Shown: positions 9,964-20,021, counted from the first letter of the stretch. The stretch: DNA of 59,564 nucleotides from Clostridium beijerinckii HUN142 (GCF_000621745.1 NZ_JHXK01000034.1:1-59564), one strand, 5' to 3'. The notes: a model not told the origin generated them from the sequence alone. Numbers and translations: made by a program.

Positions 9964-10017
9964 GGTTTAAATCCAATTACAAAATACATAATATTAAAAA
10001 TATAAGTATATTTAAAT

Positions 10018-10179
10018 TCATCCATCAAGTAGCTCATTGTATTGATTTATTATATCATCTAACTTTTGACTCGCAGCAATAACTTCTATATCTAATAAAC
10101 TTTTTTCATTGTTTATAATTTCATATAAAGATTGTCTCATTTTATAAATTATTTTCTCTATTTCTTTTATTTCTTCCAA
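10018..10179 (-). CDS. Spo0E-like aspartyl-phosphate phosphatase, small
   Basis: A 53-residue protein. Two helices are evident, with the Spo0E signature in the second: SLLDIEVIAASQKLDDIINQ, containing the SQ(x)LD core that contacts the phosphorylated Asp of Spo0A. Members of this family dephosphorylate Spo0A~P and delay sporulation. A TTG at 10179 is the only start that keeps the whole first helix; it has only a weak GAGAG upstream, and an internal ATG (10140) would remove 13 residues. The product is recognised with confidence, the start less so. Two relatives lie at 13488 and 54491. Confidence 0.72.
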   Translation of the reverse strand: MEEIKEIEKIIYKMRQSLYEIINNEKSLLDIEVIAASQKLDDIINQYNELLDG

Positions 10180-10274
10180 ATTATACTCTCTCTTACTTTT
10201 TTATAAGTATAATCCCCAATAAATACATTTGCTGTATCATTTGTTACATTATGTAGTAAACTTTATTTATATAC

Positions 10275-10317
10275 AAAAAGACCAAATAACCATTCTATTA
10301 GAATGACTATTTGGCCT
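10275..10317 (-). terminator. Intrinsic terminator after the chemoreceptor gene
   Basis: On the minus strand GGCCAAATAGTCATTC pairs with GAATGGTTATTTGGTC and is followed by TTTTTG. It lies 105 bp past the chemoreceptor stop at 10423. Confidence 0.85.
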
Positions 10318-10422
10318 TACATATTTTCATAGTCCTGCTATAAAATTGTATGTAATTTCAGTTTATTAACACATAAATCTAAGTTCAAATTTGGATATCT
10401 ACATTTAGAACTTATACTATTT

Positions 10423-12135
10423 CTAGATTTTAAATTTATTTGCCATTTCAATCATGCTATCAGCCATTTCTGATGTGTCTTTTGCCTGATTAGTGACATT
10501 ATCTACTGACGCACTGGTTTCACTAATACTTGCAAATATTTCTTCTACACTCGAAGCCGATTGCTGGGATTTTGATGAAATATTTACTATTGCATTATTT
10601 ACTTTAGATACATTACTTGCAATTTTAATTGCTGACTCCGCAATCTCTTTTGACATTTCATTTACAACTTCAGCATCCTTTTCATATTGATTTCCGATCA
10701 ATTTCAACATTTCATAATCTGGTCTAACCTGACTATCGATAAATCCTAATATATCCTTAGTATTATTAGTAAAGTTTTCAATAACATTTCCAACTGTACT
10801 GATATTTTTCTTTATATCAATAACTGTTTCTGATGATTTCTCAGCTAATTTTCTAACTTCCTCTGCAACTACAGCAAATCCGCGTCCTGCCTCCCCAGCA
10901 TTAGCAGCCTCTATGGATGCATTAAGCGCTAAAAGATTAGTTTGTTCAGATATTTGACCAATAGCTTCTGCCATTTTTTCCACTTCTTTAACTATCTTTA
11001 TGTCCTCAATTGCTTTTTTAATCTTAATTTCTTTTTCATTATATAGGCTTATTGCATTATTAGATGATGCTTCCACCTTTTCTTTTACGTTTATTGCTCT
11101 TTTCATAATTTCATCTGAATCCAATTCCCTCTTTTCAGCATTTCTGCTAAGTTCATCTGTTAGCTTCTCTATCTCCATTGTATATGAACTAACATCTTGA
11201 GTTGCCGAACTTAAATTCATGCTTGCATCAGCAATTTCATGAGTTACATTTTTAATATTATTCATAGTTGCAGACATTTCTTCCATTGTTGAAGTTAGAT
11301 CTTCATTTGAAATTCTAACATTTTTCATACGATTAGTAAGTTCTATAATAAGATTTTTCACGTCTAATACAGCAATATTCAATGCTTTTGACATATTTCC
11401 TATTTCATCATATGCATTTATATTTATTTTCTCAGTAAGATCTCCTTCCGCTAAACCATTAGCAAAATTAACTATACTGTTTATTCTCTTTCTTAACCAA
11501 ATTGCTAATCCACCACTTAGTATTGCTAATATCAATGCAGAAATAACTATAAATATCATAAGAAATTTAAACGAATTTTTGAAAACGGCATTACTTGACT
11601 CAGATGTTTCTTTTGCTGCATCAATATTATCATTTATTATAACATTTATATCATTAGCTATTTCTTCTCTTAAAGTAACATATTCAGAATTGTATAATTT
11701 AACAGCTTCTTCATAATTATTTTCAGCAACATACTTTATTATCTTTGTTCTTGTATCCCTATACCTAGTTAACGCATCCTTGATTTTCTTGTAATCTGAT
11801 TCTTCTTTTTCGCTAGAATACGGTATTTTCTCAATTTCTTCAAAAGTTTTATTATTTAAATCAGATAAACTTGCTAAATCTTTTTGCGCCTCATCTATAT
11901 CATTTTTAAAATTACTATTAATAATATGTTCCATATCAGATAACCCTAAATTAATATTACTTTTTACCAAATATAACTTCTGAAGCCTCATTAAATTAGT
12001 ATTATAGATTTTATCTGTATTCATATTTAGTTTGTTCATGCTAAATAGTCCAGCAATTCCTACTAAAACTAAGAATACAGTACATATCACACTGCTTCCT
12101 ATTAACTTTTGGGAGATTTTCATTTTCTTAAACAT
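10423..12135 (-). CDS. Methyl-accepting chemotaxis protein with four-helix-bundle sensor
   Basis: A 570-residue chemoreceptor. An N-terminal membrane helix (about 12-33) and a second at about 187-212 bracket a helical extracellular domain of about 150 residues of the 4HB_MCP type, with no Cache features. HAMP follows ([20 protein letters not shown]), then the signalling coiled coil with the conserved tip [13 protein letters not shown]...[21 protein letters not shown]. The ligand is unknown. The last residues (MANKFKI) are the common end of such receptors and lack a CheR-docking pentapeptide. AAGGAAGG precedes the start. It differs from the dCache receptor at 2513 in sensor type. Confidence 0.93.
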   Translation of the reverse strand: MFKKMKISQKLIGSSVICTVFLVLVGIAGLFSMNKLNMNTDKIYNTNLMRLQKLYLVKSNINLGLSDMEHIINSNFKNDIDEAQKDLASLSDLNNKTFEEIEKIPYSSEKEESDYKKIKDALTRYRDTRTKIIKYVAENNYEEAVKLYNSEYVTLREEIANDINVIINDNIDAAKETSESSNAVFKNSFKFLMIFIVISALILAILSGGLAIWLRKRINSIVNFANGLAEGDLTEKININAYDEIGNMSKALNIAVLDVKNLIIELTNRMKNVRISNEDLTSTMEEMSATMNNIKNVTHEIADASMNLSSATQDVSSYTMEIEKLTDELSRNAEKRELDSDEIMKRAINVKEKVEASSNNAISLYNEKEIKIKKAIEDIKIVKEVEKMAEAIGQISEQTNLLALNASIEAANAGEAGRGFAVVAEEVRKLAEKSSETVIDIKKNISTVGNVIENFTNNTKDILGFIDSQVRPDYEMLKLIGNQYEKDAEVVNEMSKEIAESAIKIASNVSKVNNAIVNISSKSQQSASSVEEIFASISETSASVDNVTNQAKDTSEMADSMIEMANKFKI

Positions 12136-12757
12136 TGTATTTATCCTTCCTTTCCTACTTTAAGTTATCATATTTAATCCCAATACCTAATTCCATAATC
12201 ATTCTATAAATTACTAGGCTTATTCAGTAATTTTGACATAAATACTAAAAAAGCTAATATTTAATTGTCTTTAAGCATAAATTTTAGATTTATATGAATT
12301 TTAAATATTCATGCCTGAAGATAAATACACTTTATACAAAGAAACTAAGTGCAATATATCTAAAATTTATTCTTTGATGTCTAATAAATTTTTATCTTAA
12401 GTCATCTAACACAATTAACCAATTTAGTGCATAAGTTAAGTAAAGTTAATTACATTTTAGTCCTTCTTAACTTTACCAAGTAATTTACTCCCAATCTATA
12501 TTATACCATAAAATCCACTTAATTCACATAACTCTGATAATTATTCTCATAACATTTAATTCTATAATTATAAAAGTCAGAATCACCAATGAAACTTGTT
12601 ATTCACTTCGCCCCCCAAATATAAAGAAACTTTTTTCAACCAAAATTTCTTTATATACATTTCTTAGTACGTATTTTAAACAAAAGTACAAATCTCCCCA
12701 TGTTTGATGAGGAGATTGTTGTTAATTTAGTTATAGTTCTCTAAGTTACTATTTTAT
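12136..12757. other. Long AT-rich spacer with one perfect inverted repeat
   Basis: No gene was found. The only clear elements are GTAAAGTTAA (12440-12449) facing its exact complement TTAACTTTAC (12467-12476), a possible operator or hairpin about 300 bp upstream of the chemoreceptor, and a hairpin AATCTCC...GGAGATT at 12691-12717 that could end transcription of the gene at 12758. Confidence 0.45.
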
Positions 12758-12991
12758 CTAATCTACTATATCAACAATATCAAAGTCTGCTGTCATTTCT
12801 ATAAAAACTCGTCCTTTACAACAGAACTCTCTTTTTGAAATATGGCAATTAACAATTCCTCCGATTAAATTATTGGTTTCATATTCTTCTAGTTTTTCTT
12901 GGAGCTCTTCAACACATAGGTTATGAATTGCTTTAATAATATCTTCTTCCCATATACAAGTTGGATAACTATTAATCACTTTTATTTTCAT
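12758..12991 (-). CDS. Small hypothetical protein
   Basis: A 77-residue acidic cytoplasmic protein that I do not recognise. It begins MKIKVINSYPTCIWEEDI, has a helix (NLCVEELQEKLEEYE) and a pair of likely strands with three Cys residues (NCHISKREFCCKGRVFIEM). AGAGGTGA at normal distance supports the start. It is a single-gene unit bounded by hairpins on both sides. The Cys residues could bind a metal, but the spacing fits no family that I know. Confidence 0.6.
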   Translation of the reverse strand: MKIKVINSYPTCIWEEDIIKAIHNLCVEELQEKLEEYETNNLIGGIVNCHISKREFCCKGRVFIEMTADFDIVDIVD

Positions 12992-13142
12992 TTATTTCAC
13001 CTCTTATTAATGATGGGGTGCAAAATTCAATTGATATTAACTCCTTAATAATATTTGTTATATAATAATCGGATTAAATTAATATTGTGAATTAAATATT
13101 GCTGGATCATAAATTACTGGTCATTTAGTATATCTTGCTATA

Positions 13143-13192
13143 AAAAAACAAAAATCCCCTGTAAAGTTGATAATCAACCTTACAGGGGATTT
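13143..13192. terminator. Strong hairpin with T-run on the minus strand
   Basis: AAATCCCCTGTAA pairs with TTACAGGGGATTT, with an inner GTTGAT/ATCAAC extension. On the minus strand TTTTTGTTTTTTT follows, so it can end transcripts from the Spo0E-like gene at 13488, about 300 bp upstream. Confidence 0.8.
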
Positions 13193-13338
13193 GGTGTAAG
13201 TAGGTATAGTAAAATATAGGAGTGTTATATAATCACATATTAAGGGGTATATGGTAATCAATTTTTACACACTCAATATATTATTCGTTAATGAATATAA
13301 TTTTCTGACATAAAAACATAAATTTTTATAATAAGAAT

Positions 13339-13441
13339 TATATATATTCTAAAAAGTTTAATTCATCGAAATTTATCTTAAGCTATCAGATGTTTAAGAT
13401 AAATATTTTTTAAAAATCAATTATATTGTTTATAACTTATA
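13339..13441. repeat. Dispersed AT-rich repeat, family 2, copy 2
   Basis: TATATATTCTAAAAAGTTTA then ATTCATCGAAATTTATCTTA match copies 1 and 3. It lies between the terminator at 13143 and the Spo0E-like gene. The right end is diverged. Confidence 0.6.
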
Positions 13442-13487
13442 TCTTTAAATTTTATAGATCTATGTTTTGTATTATGTATAATATTGC

Positions 13488-13658
13488 TTACTTGTGCATT
13501 TCACTGATTAATCTATTATATTCATTTAAAGCATTATCAAGTTCTTTGCTAGCTAGAATTATTTCATGATCTAATAAATTTGCTTTTTCCTCAATTAATT
13601 CATGTAAAATTCCTCTTAATTCATTAATCTTCCTATTTATATTTTGAAGCTTTCCCAT
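13488..13658 (-). CDS. Spo0E-like aspartyl-phosphate phosphatase, small
   Basis: A 56-residue protein made of two helices. The first, NRKINELRGILHELIEEK, leads to the signature LLDHEIILASKELDNALNEY. The family's usual SQELD core reads SKELD here, so the Gln commonly found next to the Ser is Lys; activity on Spo0A~P is likely but this change should be noted. The ATG at 13658 has only a weak upstream GAAAG. It is monocistronic. Family members are 50-85 residues, so the length is normal. Confidence 0.75.
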   Translation of the reverse strand: MGKLQNINRKINELRGILHELIEEKANLLDHEIILASKELDNALNEYNRLISEMHK

Positions 13659-13888
13659 ACTGCCATCACTTTCTTTCGTTCATAAATTAATTATAACTAA
13701 TAAAATGAATATTGTTATTAATTATAAAATTACGTTATCATTTTGTAACTCACTTCTAATATTTAGTAAATCTCTAGATATTTTTAATCTTACCACTTAT
13801 TTTTCTATCATTTTTACAATGTTCTATGTATAATGTAATAAAATTTTGTTAATAATTATTAATGAAAGTATTACTTTTCAACTACACC

Positions 13889-13928
13889 AAAAGAGGTAGC
13901 ATTTATTAATCTAACTGCTATCTCTTTT
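13889..13928. terminator. Hairpin in a 580 bp gene-free spacer
   Basis: AAAAGAGGTAGCA pairs with TGCTATCTCTTTT. No intact gene was found between 13659 and 14237. On the minus strand this hairpin follows a short open stretch ending in the codons for MAKGF and a stop, which resembles a chemoreceptor end, but nothing more of such a gene remains. Confidence 0.5.
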
Positions 13929-14203
13929 CATATTCAAAATTAGTTTTAAAACCCTTTTGCCATTTCTTAGTTTAATTTCTTATATTAATTAATATAATTG
14001 CTTATTTTTATCTATTTTTTAATATTATTCCAATGAAAAATAATATAACATTATTTTTTTTTGCCATTTACACCTTTTTTATATTTTTATTGTTGAATTA
14101 AAACAGATTATGTCGTATAATGTTAATGTAAATATACAATTTACTTATATTGAAATTTTTCCTAGAGTTTTGATATAGTATTTTCTTTTTTTACCAATTA
14201 AAG

Positions 14204-14238
14204 TAAGAAACTAGAATGATTCTAGTTTCTTATTTTTT
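14204..14238 (-). terminator. Intrinsic terminator of the EAL/HDOD gene
   Basis: AAGAAACTAGAAT pairs with ATTCTAGTTTCTT; it begins at the stop codon of the gene at 14238. Confidence 0.8.
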
Positions 14239-15449
14239 TAACTCACAACATCATCTGCCCACTTTATAGAATCTATATATGCTTCTGCAAGCTTATTATC
14301 ATTGATATTTATTTCTTTCGTATAAAACTCAACGTTTTCCCATTCACCTTTTTCATAATTAATAGCTAGTTTTAATATTTTATTCAATAAATTATCTTTT
14401 TCAATTAGTCCTTCCTTTATTTCATCATCTATATATAATTCTTTTAAAATCACTTCAATTGAACAATTTAAAATTGCATCCATAACGGAAAATAATCCTA
14501 CCATATACGCTGAATAAACCTTATTCTTATATTCACTCATATTACATATTAATTCACATAACTTCGCCCTCTGCAATGAAACTTTTATAAGTTCATCTGT
14601 ATTATTTTCCTTTAGATCATTTAATAAAACTACATATAACCATTTTATAATTTCTTTTCTTCCCAAAAGTGCAATAGCATATTTTATAGACCTAACTTCA
14701 TTCTTTAGACAGTATGCAGACGAATTTATTAATTTAATTATTTTATATGATAAACCTAAATCCTTTATTATTAATTCTTCAAGTTGGCTAAAATCAAAAT
14801 CATCTTTATTAATTAACTTTAGAATTTTCATTGCTGTATCTTTATTAGTTGGAATATTTTTTCTTGAAAGAACTATTGGTTTACTAAAATAATATCCTTG
14901 AAAATATGAATATCCAAATTTTAAAGCCTCATCATATTCTTCTTTATTCTCAACTTTTTCTGCCAAAAATTTTATTCTACTATTTATCTTTTTTAGCTCC
15001 AATACTTTCTTCCTTTCATACCCTGTAGTGATTTTAAAATCTATCTTTATAATATCAGCTATCTCTATTAATTTAATATATTTATTATGGAATACGAAAT
15101 CATCTAATGCTAAAACAAATCCTTTTTTCTTAAGTCTTTTACATGCATCTATAATTTCATCAGTTGGTTCTATATTTTCTAAAATTTCTATTACAACATA
15201 TTCTTTAGGAAGTATAGTTGCTATTTCTTTTTTTATCAATTCTTCAGTAAAGTTTATAAATGCTTTCTTATTATCAGTAATATCTTTAAAGTCAAATGTG
15301 TAAAATGTATTTGATATAACCTTTAAAGTTGCTTCATCTCCATTAGCGTTGTTATAGAAATTATTTTGTCCATTTCTAAACAGAAGTTCATATGCAACAA
15401 CTTCATTTTTTCTGTTAAATATAGGCTGTCTAGCTACAAAAATATCCAT
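14238..15449 (-). CDS. EAL-HDOD signalling protein (YuxH type)
   Basis: A 403-residue cytoplasmic protein. Residues 1-195 form an EAL-like domain: it begins MDIFVARQPIFNRKNEVVAYELLFRNG, where the catalytic EAL triplet is replaced by YELLF, and it retains LALDDF and FLAEKVENKEEYDEA. Residues 200-400 form an HDOD domain (LGLSYKIIKLINSSAYCLKNEVRSIKYAIALLGRKEIIKWL). The changed EAL motif suggests it binds cyclic-di-GMP or has lost phosphodiesterase activity, as is common for this architecture. An AAGGGATGAG site precedes the start. It stands alone; the link to motility is suggested only by the nearby chemoreceptor. Confidence 0.88.
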   Translation of the reverse strand: MDIFVARQPIFNRKNEVVAYELLFRNGQNNFYNNANGDEATLKVISNTFYTFDFKDITDNKKAFINFTEELIKKEIATILPKEYVVIEILENIEPTDEIIDACKRLKKKGFVLALDDFVFHNKYIKLIEIADIIKIDFKITTGYERKKVLELKKINSRIKFLAEKVENKEEYDEALKFGYSYFQGYYFSKPIVLSRKNIPTNKDTAMKILKLINKDDFDFSQLEELIIKDLGLSYKIIKLINSSAYCLKNEVRSIKYAIALLGRKEIIKWLYVVLLNDLKENNTDELIKVSLQRAKLCELICNMSEYKNKVYSAYMVGLFSVMDAILNCSIEVILKELYIDDEIKEGLIEKDNLLNKILKLAINYEKGEWENVEFYTKEININDNKLAEAYIDSIKWADDVVS

Positions 15450-15591
15450 AACAGTCTCATCCCTTCATTTAATACTTATATACCGCTTAATTTAACCCTT
15501 ACGATTATTGTAATATACTATTTTTTTGTTCATGAACAGTAAAATCTTATCTCAATGAATTTACGTTATACTTAACCTTAAGATATATAAG

Positions 15592-15615
15592 TACATATTT
15601 ATATATAAATATGTA
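15592..15615. repeat. 24-bp perfect AT palindrome in a 560 bp spacer
   Basis: A perfect palindrome centred on TATATA, with outer arms TACATATTTA. It lies about 140 bp upstream of the EAL/HDOD gene. It is almost pure A/T, so it may be chance or a cruciform or operator site. The rest of 15450-15950 shows no gene. Confidence 0.4.
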
Positions 15616-15952
15616 AATTTTTTCACATAAAAAACCAACTAAAACTAACTAATAAAATAATTAATTAATCTTAATTGGTCGGTTGCACAACTAGCTCCAA
15701 ACTCTTAAAGTGCCCATTTAGAAAGAATTCTTCATAGCTTCCAATTGTAATATAATACATTTCTATGTACTTATTTCATATATATGAAATATTATCATCA
15801 ATCCATAATAAAATCAATAAATAATATTATTAGGAATACTTAATTATAGATTTTTAAGAAATTTTTAAGATTATTTACTCCCTTTAGCAGAGATATTATT
15901 TCTATCAAAAAGAAATAACTCTTGTAAAATATCATCTAAAATTATAAACAAA

Positions 15953-15992
15953 AAAAGATTAGTTACATTAACTTTTCTATGTAACTAACCTT
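15953..15992 (-). terminator. Intrinsic terminator of nfnAB
   Basis: On the minus strand GGTTAGTTACAT pairs with ATGTAACTAATC and is followed by seven T. It starts 18 bp after the nfnB stop. Confidence 0.92.
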
Positions 15993-16009
15993 CTTATATA
16001 TATTAAATA

Positions 16010-17392
16010 CTATCTACTTAAATACTCATCTATTGCAGCCGCAGCTTTCTTTCCTGCTCCCATTGCTAGAATAACAGTTGCAGCACCTGTAACTGCATCT
16101 CCACCAGCATAAACACCTTCTTTAGTTGTTAATCCATCTTCATTTGCAACCAAACAAGCTCTACCATTGATTTCTAAACCTTTAGTTGTTGATGAAATTA
16201 ATGGATTTGGTGATGTTCCAAGGGACATTATTACCGTATCAACCTCTAGTACAAACTCTGAATTTTCTTTAACTACAGGTTTTCTTCTTCCTGAAGCATC
16301 TGGTTCTCCAAGTTCCATTTTAACGCATTTCATTCCCTTAACCCATCCATTTTCGTCTGTTAAGATCTCTGTTGGATTAGTTAATACATCAAATATTACG
16401 CCTTCTTCTTTTGCATGGTGAACTTCTTCTGCTCTTGCTGGAAGCTCAGATTCACTTCTTCTATATACTATATGGGCTTCTGCGCCGAGTCTTAAGGCAG
16501 TTCTTGCTGCATCCATAGCAACATTTCCACCACCAACTATAGCAACTTTTTTACCTGCTTTAACTGGAGTATCATATTCTTCTTTAAAAGCTTTCATTAA
16601 ATTTACTCTTGTTAAAAACTCATTAGCCGAAAACACGCCATTTGCATTTTCGCCTGGTATTCCCATAAACTTTGGAAGACCTGCTCCTGAGCCAACGAAT
16701 ACAGCTTCAAATTTTTCATCTTCAATTAATTGATCTATAGTTATTGTTCTTCCCACAATTACGTTAGTTTCAATTGTTACTCCAAGCTTCTTTATGTTTT
16801 CAATTTCAGCTTTAACAACTTCATCCTTTGGTAATCTAAATTCAGGTATTCCATAAACTAGAACCCCTCCTGCTTCATGTAGTGCCTCAAATATAGTTAC
16901 ATCATAACCTTTTTTAGCCAGATCTCCTGCACAAGTAAGACCAGCAGGACCACTTCCAATTACTGCAACTTTCTTACCCTTAGAAGGTTCTGTTTGTGAC
17001 AAATCTACTTTATTTTTTCTTGACCAGTCTGCAGTAAACATTTCTAACTTTCCAATAGCTACAGCTTCGCCTTTAATTCCAAGTACACAATTACCTTCAC
17101 ATTGGCTTTCTTGTGGACATACTCTTCCACAAACCGCTGGAAGTGCACTGTATTTTGCTATTTCCCTAGCAGCACCTTCAAAGTTTCCAATTTTAGCTTT
17201 CGATATAAATCCTGGAATATTGATTGATACTGGACATCCTTCAACACATTTAGGATTTTTACAATTTAAACATCTATTTGCTTCTTTCATAGCATCATCT
17301 TCATTATAGCCTAAACAAACTTCCTTAAAGTTTTTTGCTCTTACTTCTGGAGCTTGTTCAGTAACAGGTGTTCTTTTCATTCTATCGTTCAT
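16010..17392 (-). CDS. nfnB: NADH-dependent reduced ferredoxin:NADP+ oxidoreductase, subunit B
   Basis: A 460-residue flavoprotein homologous to the small subunit of glutamate synthase. The N-terminal cysteine sets CLNCKNPKCVEGCP (42-55) and CGRVCPQESQCEGNC (88-102) bind two [4Fe-4S] clusters. GSGPAGLTCAGDLAKKGYDV is the FAD-binding site and VGGGNVAMDAARTALRLGA the NADP(H)-binding site; a final [22 protein letters not shown] closes the flavin domain. With NfnA it carries out electron bifurcation between NADPH, NAD+ and ferredoxin. The start follows AAGGAGGG, which lies in the last codons of nfnA, only 5 bp apart, so translation is probably coupled. The pairing with nfnA, not a gltB-type gene, argues for Nfn over glutamate synthase. 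Confidence 0.92.
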   Translation of the reverse strand: MNDRMKRTPVTEQAPEVRAKNFKEVCLGYNEDDAMKEANRCLNCKNPKCVEGCPVSINIPGFISKAKIGNFEGAAREIAKYSALPAVCGRVCPQESQCEGNCVLGIKGEAVAIGKLEMFTADWSRKNKVDLSQTEPSKGKKVAVIGSGPAGLTCAGDLAKKGYDVTIFEALHEAGGVLVYGIPEFRLPKDEVVKAEIENIKKLGVTIETNVIVGRTITIDQLIEDEKFEAVFVGSGAGLPKFMGIPGENANGVFSANEFLTRVNLMKAFKEEYDTPVKAGKKVAIVGGGNVAMDAARTALRLGAEAHIVYRRSESELPARAEEVHHAKEEGVIFDVLTNPTEILTDENGWVKGMKCVKMELGEPDASGRRKPVVKENSEFVLEVDTVIMSLGTSPNPLISSTTKGLEINGRACLVANEDGLTTKEGVYAGGDAVTGAATVILAMGAGKKAAAAIDEYLSR

Positions 17393-17397
17393 CTCTA

Positions 17398-18288
17398 TTA
17401 CTTACCCTCCTTGCATCCACAACCACCATGGTTATGAGTGTTTCCTTCTTCAAGTTTTAATAGTTCTCTTCCTTCTTCTTTTTTATACATTGCTTGTCTT
17501 CTCATTGATTCATCATAATCTACTAAATGACCATCAAACTCAGGCCCATCAACACATGCAAATTTAACCTTTCCGCCGACAGTAACTCTACAAGCACCAC
17601 ACATTCCAGTACCATCAACCATTATAGGATTTAAACTTACTACAGTTGGGATATTCAATTCCTTAGTTAACATTGAAGTAAATTTCATCATTATCATTGG
17701 TCCAATGATAATTGCATGATCATATTTCTTACCTTGATTATTAACTAATTCCTTAAGCATATCTGAACCAGTTCCTTTAAACCCATACGAACCATCATCT
17801 GTTGTCACGTAAAGATTTCCAGCAACTGCCTTTAATTCTTCTTCATATATTAATAAATCTTTATTTCTGCTTCCTAAAATAACATCTACAGCTATTCCAT
17901 GTTCATGCATCCATTTAACTTGAGGATAAACTGGAGCTGCTCCTACTCCTCCTGCAATAAAGATAATATTTTTCTTTTTTAATTCTTCTAAATCTTCATG
18001 AATAAATTCACTTGGTACACCTAATGGACCTACAAAATCTGAAGCATAATCTCCGACATTGAATCCAGCTAACTGTTTAGTTCCTTTTCCGATGGCTGCA
18101 AAAACTATAGAAACTGTACCATTTTCTGCATCATAACCTGCAATTGTTAAAGGTATTCTTTCGCCTTTTTCATCATTTTTTATAATTATAAATTGACCTG
18201 GTTTTGCTGATTTAGCAACTCTAGGTGCTTCTATATCCATTAAGAATATATTATTTGTAAGTTCTCTTTTGTTGACAATTTTGTACAC
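17398..18288 (-). CDS. nfnA: NADH-dependent reduced ferredoxin:NADP+ oxidoreductase, subunit A
   Basis: A 296-residue FAD/NAD-binding reductase of the dihydroorotate dehydrogenase electron-transfer subunit family. It has an FAD domain (about 1-95, GERIPLTIAGYD), an NAD-binding domain (FIAGGVGAAPVYPQVKWM), and a C-terminal [2Fe-2S] site GTGMCGACRVTVGG with a later FACVDGPEF. The His/Cys-rich end HNHGGCGCKEGK may be an additional metal site. It forms a heterodimer with NfnB; NAD+ reduction takes place here. The start is GTG at 18288, preceded by AGGGGG. It is the first gene of a two-gene operon. Confidence 0.92.
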   Translation of the reverse strand: MYKIVNKRELTNNIFLMDIEAPRVAKSAKPGQFIIIKNDEKGERIPLTIAGYDAENGTVSIVFAAIGKGTKQLAGFNVGDYASDFVGPLGVPSEFIHEDLEELKKKNIIFIAGGVGAAPVYPQVKWMHEHGIAVDVILGSRNKDLLIYEEELKAVAGNLYVTTDDGSYGFKGTGSDMLKELVNNQGKKYDHAIIIGPMIMMKFTSMLTKELNIPTVVSLNPIMVDGTGMCGACRVTVGGKVKFACVDGPEFDGHLVDYDESMRRQAMYKKEEGRELLKLEEGNTHNHGGCGCKEGK

Positions 18289-18359
18289 TCTTAGTACCCC
18301 CTACATTTATAAATTCTATTAATAATATGAACTGGAATTTCCATTCTTATTGCTATATT

Positions 18360-18397
18360 AACAACAAAGACTCCATGAGGTGGAGCCCTTGTTGCTT
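18360..18397 (-). terminator. Hairpin between alcohol dehydrogenase and nfnA
   Basis: On the minus strand AGCAACAAGGGCTCCA pairs with TGGAGTCTTTGTTGTT around a CCTCA loop. It probably ends alcohol dehydrogenase transcripts, though the T-run is poor; an attenuator or processing role is also possible. Confidence 0.6.
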
Positions 18398-18536
18398 TAT
18401 TAATGTTGTAACGATTCTTTTTAGTAATTATTCAATTATTCATTTCAACAGCTTCCTTGAAAGCCATATGATTTTTAATACAAAATTTATTTTATTTCTA
18501 TAAGATTATGAACTAAAAAAATTGCCTTTATTTATC

Positions 18537-19703
18537 CTATAAGTTAACTTTAGTTCCATAGTATGTGCATTCAAATAATTTTTCCATTGTAGCATCATCT
18601 ATTTCTCTAGGATTTGATCCTGTGCATGCGTCTAATACTGCATTATGAGCGATGAATGAAAGATTAGCTTTAAAATCTTCTTCAGTAACTCCATATTCCT
18701 TCATTGAGTGAGGAATTTCTAATTTATCATTTAATCCATTAATTAATTCAATCAATGAATCAGTTAACTCAGCATCATTATTTCCTTTTAATTTTAATGC
18801 TCTTGCAATATCACCATACCTATTTTCACATTTTACTCTATTATACTCAATTACATATGGCAAAAATATAGCATTTGCACATCCATGAGGAATGTGGAAT
18901 ACAGCACCAACCTTATGAGCCATTGAGTGAACTATTCCAAGTAATGCATTAGAAAATGCCATTCCAGCTAAACATTGAGCTTCGTGCATTAGATTTCTCG
19001 CCTCTTTATCTCCTTCAAATGATTTGATTAAATTTTCTTGAACCATTTCTATAGCTTTAATTGCTAATGGATCTGAGAAATTTGATTGAAGTGATGCAGT
19101 ATATGCTTCTATAGCATGAGTTAATGCATCCATTCCAGTATGAGCTGTTAAAGTTTTTGGCATAGTTTGAGCAAGTGCTGGATCAACTATTGCTATATCT
19201 GGAGTTATGTTAAAATCTGCCAAAGGATACTTAATTCTTTCTGCATAATTTGTTATAACTGAGAACGCTGTAACTTCTGTAGCTGTACCACTTGTTGATG
19301 GAATCGCTACAAACTTAGCTTTTTGTCTAAGCTCTGGTAATCCAAACGGAACAACTGCTTGTTCAAAAGTAAAATCCGGGTATTCATAGAATATCCACAT
19401 AGCCTTTGCAGCATCAATTGGTGACCCTCCACCCATTGCAACTATCCAATCAGGCTCAAAGTTTCGCATAGCTTCTGCACCCTTCATTACTGTTTCCACT
19501 GATGGGTCTGGTTCAACACCTTCAAACAATTCTACTTCCATTCCTGCTTCTTTTAAATAATCTTCAACTTGCTTAAGAAAGCCAAATCTTTTCATTGATC
19601 CGCCACCAACTACTACAAATGCTTTATTTCCATTTAAAGTTTTAAGTGCCTCAAGTGCTCCTTCCCCATGATATATGTCTCTTGGTAAAGTAAAACGTGC
19701 CAT
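18537..19703 (-). CDS. Iron-containing alcohol dehydrogenase (butanol dehydrogenase family)
   Basis: A 388-residue group III alcohol dehydrogenase. GGGSPID (91-97) is the NAD(P)-binding loop. The four Fe(II) ligands expected for the family are in place: Asp-192 and His-196 in MDALTHAIEAY, His-259 in VHSMAH, and His-273 in FHIPHG. The N-terminus MARFTLPRDIYHGEGALEAL is that of clostridial NADPH- or NADH-linked primary alcohol dehydrogenases that reduce acetaldehyde or butyraldehyde. AGGAGG precedes the ATG. A sigma-54 promoter lies upstream at 19798 and its activator gene comes next, so the enzyme is probably induced by a substrate or redox signal. Confidence 0.92.
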   Translation of the reverse strand: MARFTLPRDIYHGEGALEALKTLNGNKAFVVVGGGSMKRFGFLKQVEDYLKEAGMEVELFEGVEPDPSVETVMKGAEAMRNFEPDWIVAMGGGSPIDAAKAMWIFYEYPDFTFEQAVVPFGLPELRQKAKFVAIPSTSGTATEVTAFSVITNYAERIKYPLADFNITPDIAIVDPALAQTMPKTLTAHTGMDALTHAIEAYTASLQSNFSDPLAIKAIEMVQENLIKSFEGDKEARNLMHEAQCLAGMAFSNALLGIVHSMAHKVGAVFHIPHGCANAIFLPYVIEYNRVKCENRYGDIARALKLKGNNDAELTDSLIELINGLNDKLEIPHSMKEYGVTEEDFKANLSFIAHNAVLDACTGSNPREIDDATMEKLFECTYYGTKVNL

Positions 19704-19797
19704 AAATATTTCCTCCTAAAATTTGCTCATTTATTATTTTGCATAATTACAAAAATAATAAGTTAATATGTCTATTTTTGACCACATAGATTATTAA

Positions 19798-19813
19798 AGC
19801 AATATTCATGCCA
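19798..19813 (-). promoter_or_regulatory. Sigma-54 (-24/-12) promoter of the alcohol dehydrogenase
   Basis: Minus-strand TGGCATGAATATTGCT matches the TGGCAyr-N4-TTGCw consensus, with GG and GC exactly 12 bp apart. Transcription should begin near 19786, giving an 83 nt leader. The dhaK promoter at 42099 differs by a single base. Confidence 0.9.
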
Positions 19814-19890
19814 AGTTGTGATTATTTTATCAATCTACTATATATTTATGATAATAAAGTATCAAAATATATAGATATGTTTCCAGTGAA

Positions 19891-19902
19891 AATTGCGCAA
19901 TT
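19891..19902. promoter_or_regulatory. Perfect 12-bp palindrome upstream of the sigma-54 promoter
   Basis: AATTGCGCAATT, about 80 bp upstream of the -24 element. It is a possible site for the adjacent activator or another regulator; unproven. Confidence 0.4.
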
Positions 19903-20021
19903 ACTTAAAAATCTTGTATTTAAAGGTTCTATTTTAAATTATTAAACATAAAAAAATAAATATGACATGACTTAATTGTTAATATTACATTCTTTTATAT
20001 AAATAATTTTTAACAAAGATA

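Noticed and set aside
13941..14000. Possible end of a lost chemoreceptor (codons for MAKGF and stop before a hairpin)
   Set aside because: Only five residues match a common receptor end; nothing of the conserved signalling domain is seen upstream.
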